In this document: one piece after another, positions 6,988-13,439 of the stretch
Numbering within the stretch: the stretch's first letter is position 1
How the letters are laid out: each line of letters starts with the position of its first letter
DNA from: UBA6921 sp031363085
Lineage (GTDB): Bacteria; Pseudomonadota; Gammaproteobacteria; SG8-11
Assembly (NCBI GenBank): GCA_031363085.1
Contig: JANLTU010000178.1
Location: 1 to 19,672, forward strand
Direction: 5' to 3'
DNA: 19,672 nt
The notes under the pieces: generated by a model
What the model saw: the letters and a program-made list of their open reading frames with translations, nothing else
The model's database searches: none
What the model was told of the DNA's origin: nothing
Position numbers and translations under genes: made by a program

Positions 6988-7298
6988 TTGATTCTCCATG
7001 AAAGATTAAGTGACGATTTAACATATCGGAGGTTCAACAATTTAAACAGCGCAGTTTATTCACCGCTCTGATTTAAATGGTCGAGCCGGTACTTAAGGCT
7101 AAAAATGCACGCTTGATGATGACTGGAGTGAAGAGAAGATCTCATCTAAAATCTTCTTAAGCCTAAGTTAATAAGCATTCATGACCGATTCATGGCAGAA
7201 ATGTGAAATTTGCATCCGCCCCGCAACTTTTGCTTTATTTGTGGACTGATATTGCTAACAACGTCAGTTGACCGCGCTGCGTAACCCACCCGGAGCAC

Positions 7299-7328
7299 AA
7301 AAAAGGGCCCAGCGATTAAGCCGGGCCC
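7299..7328 (-). terminator. Rho-independent terminator, duplicated-unit copy B
   Basis: On the minus strand a 9 bp stem (7328-7320 with 7313-7305) with a TTAATC loop is followed by six T residues. It is equivalent to the terminator at 6215-6244 and shows that each duplicated gene is its own transcription unit. Confidence 0.9.
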
Positions 7329-7359
7329 TAAATGAAATACAGCGACTACGAGAAGCAAA

Positions 7360-8073
7360 TTATGCAGGCAATGTTGCCAACAGATTTTTCTTACGCTTGC
7401 TGGCTCCGAACAAGCCGATCAAACCACTGCCCAGCAACCAAACGGCGGCAGGTACGGGGATAACAGCGGTACCGGCGACGTTATTATTTTCCCAGCTCTT
7501 GGTCCATCCCGAGGCGGGAAAATCATTGACGTTAAAAAATAACCGCTCGGCCTGGCTACACCAGCCCAAGTCGCAAGCCTTGCCCGAAAAACCGGCGGTG
7601 GCAAATTCAAGGCTCTTTCCCGCCGTACTCCAACCGACGTCAGTTAATTTTCCGCTAAATAAATTTCCCAAAATGTTGTTCCCATTTTTGTCTTTCCCAA
7701 AACCAAAGCTGGCATCGTCTGAAAGGATGGAAAAAAAATTGGCGTTGCCATTTAATTTACCAGACGCGTCAATCATTGCTTTCATTTCAAATGTGCCTTT
7801 GAAGCTTTGCGCGCTGTGATCCGGTCTGTATAACGTAAACGTAGAAGTGGGCTGGGATTGTCCCTCAAACTTCGTCAAATTCACCTTGTATTCGAGGGCG
7901 AGATTGGTCATATCGATCCGTGGAAAAAAAGGTCCATGGGTGTAGTAGCTAGGATCAAGAGGCTGCTCGGCAGGGTTGGGGTTGATCGTCGTCGCCGACC
8001 ACGCGCTACTCGATACCACCAGCAGCGACGCCGCCAGCAGTCCCACCGTATTTTTTATTGCATTGTTTTTCAT
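7360..8073 (-). CDS. Exported protein with VPLPA-type CTERM sorting tail, copy B
   Basis: This 237-residue paralogue of the 6277-6987 product has the same architecture: a signal peptide, an unrecognised Gly/Ser/Asp-rich body with CDLGWC, and the tail IPVPAAVWLLGSGLIGLFG plus KRKK. Most differences are conservative. The N-terminal region (around NPNPAEQPLDPSYYTHGPFF) contains small indels relative to copy A. The start at 8073 is chosen by the GGAG 6 nt upstream; the ATG 12 nt earlier overlaps that Shine-Dalgarno. It is probably exported and processed by an exosortase. The leader carries a cyclic-di-GMP-I riboswitch-like block that copy A lacks, so the two copies may respond to different signals. 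Confidence 0.85.
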   Translation of the reverse strand: MKNNAIKNTVGLLAASLLVVSSSAWSATTINPNPAEQPLDPSYYTHGPFFPRIDMTNLALEYKVNLTKFEGQSQPTSTFTLYRPDHSAQSFKGTFEMKAMIDASGKLNGNANFFSILSDDASFGFGKDKNGNNILGNLFSGKLTDVGWSTAGKSLEFATAGFSGKACDLGWCSQAERLFFNVNDFPASGWTKSWENNNVAGTAVIPVPAAVWLLGSGLIGLFGASKRKKNLLATLPA

Positions 8074-8217
8074 TTGATTCTCCATAAAGAGTAAGTGACG
8101 ATTTGATATCGCGGAGGTTCAACAATTTAAAAAGCGAGTGCATTGACCGCTCGCGTTTAATTTGTTGAATCCGCACTAAGGTTAACGATGCACGTTCAGC
8201 GACTATTGCAGCCGCAC

Positions 8218-8303
8218 TGCGTTTCCAGGCAACCCAGCCGTCTCAGAACAAGACCCGTGGTTTTCCGAACCCACTTCACAGCGGGGGTGGCTTTATCTCT
8301 TGA
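8218..8303 (-). ncRNA. Cyclic-di-GMP-I (GEMM-I) riboswitch-like element, degenerate
   Basis: On the minus strand, about 150-230 nt before the copy B start, the sequence follows the GEMM-I layout. It has GATAAAGCC, then a perfect P1b-type hairpin CCCGCT-GTGA-AGTGGG (8285-8270) with a GNRA loop, then AAAACCACGGGTCT, and finally GACGGCTGGGTTGCC. The last segment closely matches the family 3' signature GCCGGGTTGCC. Two conserved core stretches deviate: the usual GCAAACC reads GCCACCC, and GACGCAAAGCC reads GTTCGGAAAACC. It may therefore be a divergent or decayed sensor. Recognition is from memory of the consensus. Confidence 0.55.
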
Positions 8304-8440
8304 TAGCGATGATGACTAACAGCGCAACGACGAAGACCTCATCAAAAATCTCCTTGAGCTAAGTTAACGAGCGTTCATGACCGATTCATGGCGGAAATAT
8401 GAAATTTACATCCGATCCGCAATTTTTAATTTCTTTGTGG

Positions 8441-8979
8441 ATGGAGGGTTTAATTTTCAGGGCAACGTGGTGTTGATAATGTATTGATATGGCGCCTATT
8501 AAGTCTGGCGTTGCGAAAGCGCTGTAATCGAATTTCATGTTGGGGTGCGGACCTGCGTGCAGCGTCACAAAAAATTCACCAAACTGAAAACTCAGTGTCA
8601 TTCAAAGCATCGAAGATTCAGCACACCACACGCAGACATACTCAGCGCTTTGATCGCAGGGATACAAACTCGACGATCTGCGGGCACATACCACTCTGCT
8701 GCGTGCGGCATACATCAGGAACATCGCGCCGTCCCCACGAGCGCGAAGGGCCAAGGATTGGCTGCCTTTTACAACGCGCAACGAAACTGGCGTGAGGCGG
8801 GCGTCGTATCCTTTAGCCTACTGCCGTAACGCAGCCCATGGTCGCACCTCTCCGTAGTATCACTGACCCCGCCTGAGTAAATGCCGCAGTTGGTTTCCGC
8901 AATCATGCGAATGGCGGCTTGCCGTGCAGCTTGGCAGCATGGGTGCTGGCTGCAGACGTGGTGTTTGCAAGCAACGCAG
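8441..8979. other. Intergenic region upstream of the signalling cluster
   Basis: About 540 bases lie between the CTERM duplication and the TelA-family gene. Several short open frames exist on both strands, but none has a convincing ribosome binding site, composition or recognisable product. It should contain the promoter of the downstream cluster. I could not identify one. Confidence 0.6.
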
Positions 8980-10146
8980 ATGAAACTAAAGCGTGTGAAC
9001 GATCAACTGACAGGTTCGGAATTACCCACGCTAGCCCAGCACTTCGGGAATGATCGGAAGATCAATCTGGCCACGTACCCGAGTGCGCAGCGGCGTCGTA
9101 TTGAGGAGATAGTTAGCCGTTATCCGCTGCTCGATGGCGATACGGTGGTGAGTTTTGGCGTTGAGCCGCAGCGTGGTATCAATCGTCATCTGGACGAGTT
9201 GTTGCAGGGCATCCGCACCCACCAGACTGGTGTGGCAGGCGAGTTGACGCTCGCGTTAGCCAAAAATATCAGGGCGATGAATCTGCCCCGCTTGCAACGC
9301 GAAGCGGCGGGGCACGACGGCCTCATGTCGAAGCTCGGCCAGCTTCCGCTGGTTGGCAAGTGGGCTTCGGCGCTGCGTTATTTTCAGTTGTCGAATCGCG
9401 AGGTCATCAAGCACTTGGCCGAGATCGAAACGCGTGCGCAGCGCGAGATGGCGAAGCTGAGCAGTGCAAATATCAAGCTTGACTCCTTGGCAGAAAAAAC
9501 GCTCGCGGCGCTGCAAGAGCTGGAATTTCATCTGGCGGCCGGCCAGGCGATTTTACTGCGCGCACGCGCGCAGTTCGAGCGCGACAAGGGCGCCGCCGCG
9601 CACAGCGGCGACATGCTGGCGTTGACGCGTCTGCGCGATGTCGCCGAGTTGCTCAACGCGTTCGAAGCGCGCTTGCTGCGCATCCATGTCGCCTACACCG
9701 ATGCGTTCGTGTCGGTGCCGCAGATTCGTCTCACGCAGCAGGCCGCGCGCATCGAGATGCACAACATCATGGACACGTTGCAGTTCGACATCCCACGCCT
9801 GAAGAGTGCCATTTTACGGGTGGCCGCGTTGCAGCAGATCAAGCAAGCCGCAGCAGCCAATACGGCACGCCGCAACCTCACACGCCGGGTCGGCCAACTC
9901 GGCGCGGATGCGCTCGAACAAGCCTACCTGAGCGCCAAGCAAGCTCAGGGCAACAGCGTGGAAGACATCGCACTGCTCGCCGCAAGCGCTGACAAGTTGC
10001 TCGACACGCTTGCCAAAGGCGCCGCGCTGAGCGCAGAGAATCGGCGCCAATACGCGCAGGCGCAGGAGCAACTGGCCGGCATCCGTTCGAAGTTCAGCGA
10101 CGGGTTGGATGTCGCCGCTGCCAAGTTCACCCGCCATCACACTTAG
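8980..10146 (+). CDS. TelA-family (toxic anion resistance) protein
   Basis: This 388-residue, largely alpha-helical cytoplasmic protein resembles the TelA family (PF05816) in length and pattern. It has YPLLDGDTVVSFGVEPQRGI near residue 45, LGQLPLVGKWASALRYFQ near 120, and long Ala/Leu/Gln-rich helices to the end. TelA was named for tellurite resistance, but its biochemical role is unknown, and it often sits with Ter-type stress genes. An in-frame ORF extends upstream to 8881. The start at 8980 (MKLKRVND) is preferred because the extension is Trp/Cys-rich and the remaining length fits the family. No strong Shine-Dalgarno supports either start. It is the first gene of the cluster; its stop overlaps the Shine-Dalgarno of the VWA gene. 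Confidence 0.75.
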   Translation: MKLKRVNDQLTGSELPTLAQHFGNDRKINLATYPSAQRRRIEEIVSRYPLLDGDTVVSFGVEPQRGINRHLDELLQGIRTHQTGVAGELTLALAKNIRAMNLPRLQREAAGHDGLMSKLGQLPLVGKWASALRYFQLSNREVIKHLAEIETRAQREMAKLSSANIKLDSLAEKTLAALQELEFHLAAGQAILLRARAQFERDKGAAAHSGDMLALTRLRDVAELLNAFEARLLRIHVAYTDAFVSVPQIRLTQQAARIEMHNIMDTLQFDIPRLKSAILRVAALQQIKQAAAANTARRNLTRRVGQLGADALEQAYLSAKQAQGNSVEDIALLAASADKLLDTLAKGAALSAENRRQYAQAQEQLAGIRSKFSDGLDVAAAKFTRHHT

Positions 10147-10155
10147 GAGGAATAT

Positions 10156-11463
10156 ATGGAATTCTCGCTTGAATCGCACTACAACCCGCACCTGCCGACG
10201 GGCGCAGAGCAGTTGCATACGGTGTTGACGGTGAGCGCGCAGCACACGGAAAATGAAGCGCTGCAATTAAATGTCAAGAAGGTCTTCGGTTATCTGCTGG
10301 ACATCTCGGGTTCGATGTCCGGGGAGAAGTTGCTGGCAGCCAAGTTGGCGCTGCACCGGCAACTCGATCTGCTCGCGCCCGACGATTGGTTTTTTATCGT
10401 CACCTTCACGAAACAGGCGTGTGTGCTGGTGTCGCTGATGCAAGCGAGCGACACGGCACGCTATCTTGCGCACGGCAAAATACACAGCATCGATGCCGGC
10501 GGCGGCACCGCCATGTCCGGCGCGTTGCTGGCGGCACGCGCGCAATTCATCCAGGCCGGCGAAGCTCTGGGCTATGCCCAGTTCGTGACCGATGGCCAGA
10601 ACGATAGCGCCGATCGCGCGGCATTGGGTGCCGCGATTGAACGCTGCCAGGGGGTGTTTCAGTGCGACGCCTGGGGTGTCGGCGCCGACTGGGAACCGGC
10701 GCAGTTAAAAGAAATCGCGCACGCGTTGCTGGGCAGCGCCGACGCCGTGCCCGAAGCGCAGCAGCTCGAAACCATGTTCCGGCAAGCGCAGCAACGCGCG
10801 GCCGCGCGCGGCGTCGGCGCCGTGCAACTGCGGCTGCAACTTCCCAAAAGTGTGCGCATCGTTTCAATCCGGCAGCAAGCGCCGGAAATTCTCGACCTGA
10901 CCCGTTCCATCCTGCCCAGTGCCGACACCCGCGAGTTTATCGTTCCGCTGGGTGCGTGGGCGCCGGAGACGCGCGACTACTACGTCGTCATGCGTCTCGA
11001 ACCGCAAGCTGAAGGGGAACAGGTGATGGCGATGCGGGCGTGGCTCGACTGGCGTGATCAAGGTGTGCAGCGCAGCGTCGAGAGTGCGCGCGTGATCGCA
11101 ACCTGGACCGCCGACACCGGGTTGTCCATGCGTATCCATGCGCAGGTCGCACACGCCACCGGCCAGCAGGAATTGGCCGTATCGATCCGCGAAGGTCTCG
11201 AAGCCAAAGAACGGGGCGACCTTGATCAGGCGACGCTGTTGCTGGGCCGGGCAGCGCGCTTGGCGCAGGCTTCCGGCAACGACGAGGTGACGCGGCGACT
11301 CGCCAAGGTGGTCGACATCGTCAGCGCTGAGCAAGGGACGGTGCGGCTGAAGTCGGGCACGAGCCGAAGCGCTGATTTGGAACTCGACTTGGGCGGCACA
11401 CGCACCGTGCGCCGGCGCGCGACCAGCACGCTTACAGACACGGGGCCATCCGCACCGGCTTAA
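10156..11463 (+). CDS. VWA-domain protein with intact MIDAS
   Basis: This 435-residue protein has a von Willebrand factor A domain at about residues 42-215. The metal-ion-dependent adhesion site is complete: DISGSMS (Asp49, Ser51, Ser53), Thr118 in GGGTAMS, and Asp146 in FVTDGQND. No signal peptide is seen, so it is probably cytoplasmic, like TerY-type VWA proteins. A beta-rich region (about 225-330) and a helical region (about 340-395) follow. The tail has a basic stretch and TLTD (Thr425-Asp428), which fits the pThr-x-x-Asp pattern bound by some FHA domains. A near-perfect Shine-Dalgarno (AGGAGG, 10145-10150) lies 5 nt before the ATG and overlaps the TelA-family stop, implying tight co-expression. 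Confidence 0.9.
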   Translation: MEFSLESHYNPHLPTGAEQLHTVLTVSAQHTENEALQLNVKKVFGYLLDISGSMSGEKLLAAKLALHRQLDLLAPDDWFFIVTFTKQACVLVSLMQASDTARYLAHGKIHSIDAGGGTAMSGALLAARAQFIQAGEALGYAQFVTDGQNDSADRAALGAAIERCQGVFQCDAWGVGADWEPAQLKEIAHALLGSADAVPEAQQLETMFRQAQQRAAARGVGAVQLRLQLPKSVRIVSIRQQAPEILDLTRSILPSADTREFIVPLGAWAPETRDYYVVMRLEPQAEGEQVMAMRAWLDWRDQGVQRSVESARVIATWTADTGLSMRIHAQVAHATGQQELAVSIREGLEAKERGDLDQATLLLGRAARLAQASGNDEVTRRLAKVVDIVSAEQGTVRLKSGTSRSADLELDLGGTRTVRRRATSTLTDTGPSAPA

Positions 11464-11581
11464 GCGGTAGGGGTGTCACACGCGTTGGAATCAGCGGAGG
11501 GTATGACATGGCACAACAACACGGTGCGCGCAGGGACATGCATCAAGCGATGCCGATTTCTGTTCGCAGTGCGGAGTTCGT

Positions 11582-12166
11582 ATGGTCTTGACAATTAACA
11601 CCACCACTCAGGCAGGCGGCATTTGCCCGGATTGCGGCAGCCTGCGCACACCGGGTGCGCGCTACTGCGAAGCCTGTCGCTATGACCATGAACAGGGTCA
11701 GGCGACGGTCGATGCCACGCCGCTTGCGAGTGCCGGCGAGGCCGACGCGACAGTAGTGTCAACACCTGCGGCGACAGGCAAGCTGCCACTTCCGCGCACC
11801 CGGCACGGCTACCTCGTGGTCACGGTTGATGCGCAACAGGCCGGTGAATACGATGCGCTTGCAGAGTGTCCGGTGGACCGCCCGGCACAAACTTTTCCAC
11901 TCAAGCACGCCGAAACTCGCATCGGGCGTCGCAGCGCAAACCGTGGTCTCTATCCCGAGGTGGAGTTGGACGATGTCGGTGTTTCGCATCAGCACCTGAT
12001 GCTGTTGCGGCACAGCGACGGTTCATTCGCCGTGCTTGAGCTCGGCTCGGCAAACGGCACGCGCCTGAACGGTCGTAACCTGCGGCAGGGCGTTGCAGTA
12101 ACTGTCAAGACCGGCGACGAATTACGTCTGGGCGCCTGGACTCGTATCACGCTTGAGGAGAAATAG
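11582..12166 (+). CDS. Zinc-ribbon and FHA-domain protein (GarA-like position), 5' end probably frameshifted
   Basis: The 194-residue frame has a zinc ribbon (CPDC at 15-18, CEAC at 29-32), a Thr/Ser/Ala-rich linker (about 40-72), and a canonical FHA domain: RIGRR (113-117), Ser135-His136 in VGVSHQHL, and NGT at 158-160. FHA domains bind phosphothreonine, so it is a likely partner or substrate of the kinase downstream, as GarA is for PknG. ATG 11582 has GGAG 5 nt upstream. However, the same frame continues upstream as RCAQGHASSDADFCSQCGVR, a further zinc-ribbon-like stretch with no start codon. A better start (ATG 11508, GGAGGG 6 nt upstream) is one base out of frame. The gene may originally have begun at 11508. 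It ends 1 nt before the membrane sensor gene. Confidence 0.85.
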   Translation: MVLTINTTTQAGGICPDCGSLRTPGARYCEACRYDHEQGQATVDATPLASAGEADATVVSTPAATGKLPLPRTRHGYLVVTVDAQQAGEYDALAECPVDRPAQTFPLKHAETRIGRRSANRGLYPEVELDDVGVSHQHLMLLRHSDGSFAVLELGSANGTRLNGRNLRQGVAVTVKTGDELRLGAWTRITLEEK

Positions 12167-12167
12167 C

Positions 12168-13430
12168 ATGCTCACCCGCCTGCTGGCACTGCCGGTGCTC
12201 GCTGCGAACGTTAGCAGCGGCGCGCGCCGTCTGGGGCGGCAGATTCGCTCAACCCGCGCGCTGCTGCTGGGTGCGCGCGCGGCGCTGCTCGTCACAGTGT
12301 GCGCGTTGATCTGGGTCGGCTTTGGCGTGCAGCATTATTACGGCGCCACTGTGCGGCTGATCGGCGTTAACAGCGGGCCGGCGATCATTGCGACTTCCAA
12401 GATGCGCACTTGGCTGGCGGACGCCAGTGCCTTGGCCATCGACGCAGGCTTGAGCGACGGCGCTAAGCGCGAACTGTTCTTGCATCAATACGCCGAAGCG
12501 ATGGACCAAGTGCACGGCAGTTTGATCTCGGCCGCATTGAACATCACCTATGGGCAGGAGGAGCGCGAGCCGCTGTATCAGTTGATGAGCGCGCTTGCGG
12601 ATTACGAACGCAAGATCGGCATGGCGCGCGCCGCCAAGGGGCCGCTGGTGATCGAGCACTTGCAGGAAGCGGCGCTGACGCTACAGGAGCGCGTGTTGCC
12701 GGAAGTGGCCGAGCTCGAAACTGTCAACGTGCGCAATCTGCGCAATGCATACCAGCGACATCGCGCCTCGGGCCAGCAGCAGTCGGTTGCGTTGCTTAGC
12801 TCCGGCGCGCTCATACTGAGTCTGATCGTGGTGGTGCAGTGGCTGCTGCTGCGTCGCTTCCGGCGCATTCTGAACGGGCCGCTGCTTGCCGCCGCAGCGG
12901 TTGTGGCCGGATATCTGCTGCTGGCGATCAACTTGACGCAGGCGACCGACCAGGCGCTTGAGGCGGCAAGTCATGACTCTTTCGAGCGCGTCCACGCGCT
13001 GATCGGCATCAAGTCGGCGGCCTTTGACGCACGCATCGCGGAGGGGCTGTTGCTGCTGACTCGCGGCAGCGGAGCAGGCGAGGCGGCGTTCGCGCGGATG
13101 TCGAGCGCGCTGCCGGCGGCGGAGCCAACCTGGTCGAACTATGTTTCGTTGCATGAGCGTGTGCTCGCGCTGCACGCGACAGGGCACCGCGAGGAAGCCA
13201 TCGCGCTACACATAGGGCCTGAACCCGGCGAGTCTAATTGGGCGTTCGATCAGTTCGTCGCCGCGTTGGAGCAGCGTATTTTCAGCCAGCAGAACGATTT
13301 CGACGCCGCCATCACCCGCGCGGCGCAGCGCTTGTATTACTTCCCCTGGCTGCTGGCGGCGACGGCGCTGCTGATGGTGGTACTGATCGTGCTGGCGCTG
13401 CGACCGCGCCTCGCCGAGTTCCGATTTTAG
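12168..13430 (+). CDS. Four-TM membrane sensor with two periplasmic helical domains (GlnX-like)
   Basis: This 420-residue protein has TM segments at about 31-55, 207-228, 238-258 and 391-412. Two predicted periplasmic all-helical domains (about 56-206 and 259-390) resemble chemoreceptor-type ligand or relay domains. The only cytoplasmic parts are the N-terminus, a short basic loop (RRFRRILNG) and the C-terminal tail, so no enzymatic output domain exists and a separate cytoplasmic effector is needed. The adjacent kinase fits that role. The topology and gene order match GlnX, which links the GlnH binding protein to PknG in mycobacteria; I infer homology of role, not proven sequence homology. 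The start at 12168 is set by GAGGAG (12155-12160), which lies inside the end of the FHA gene. Confidence 0.8.
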   Translation: MLTRLLALPVLAANVSSGARRLGRQIRSTRALLLGARAALLVTVCALIWVGFGVQHYYGATVRLIGVNSGPAIIATSKMRTWLADASALAIDAGLSDGAKRELFLHQYAEAMDQVHGSLISAALNITYGQEEREPLYQLMSALADYERKIGMARAAKGPLVIEHLQEAALTLQERVLPEVAELETVNVRNLRNAYQRHRASGQQQSVALLSSGALILSLIVVVQWLLLRRFRRILNGPLLAAAAVVAGYLLLAINLTQATDQALEAASHDSFERVHALIGIKSAAFDARIAEGLLLLTRGSGAGEAAFARMSSALPAAEPTWSNYVSLHERVLALHATGHREEAIALHIGPEPGESNWAFDQFVAALEQRIFSQQNDFDAAITRAAQRLYYFPWLLAATALLMVVLIVLALRPRLAEFRF

Positions 13431-13439
13431 GACATGAAC

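Larger units (their letters stand above)
6165..7245 (-). repeat. Tandem duplication, copy A (gene, leader and terminator)
   Basis: Copy A aligns to copy B (7258-8440) over the whole transcription unit: terminator, coding region, ribosome binding site and about 250 nt of leader. The distal leader block containing TTCATGACCGATTCATGGC is also shared. Copy A is about 100 nt shorter because it lacks the riboswitch-like block present in copy B at about 8218-8303. Confidence 0.85.
7258..8440 (-). repeat. Tandem duplication, copy B (gene, leader and terminator)
   Basis: This is the second unit of the head-to-tail duplication. It is longer than copy A by about 100 nt because of a leader insert at about 8200-8305. 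Substitutions are spread over coding and non-coding parts alike, so the duplication is not brand new. Confidence 0.85.

Noticed and set aside
8484..8829. Overlapping ORFs upstream of the TelA-family gene
   Set aside because: No ribosome binding site, atypical composition and no recognisable motif. Several frames are open only by chance.
8881..8979. N-terminal extension of the TelA-family protein
   Set aside because: Rich in Trp and Cys, unlike the helical body, and not needed for family length. The internal ATG at 8980 fits better, though no Shine-Dalgarno decides it.
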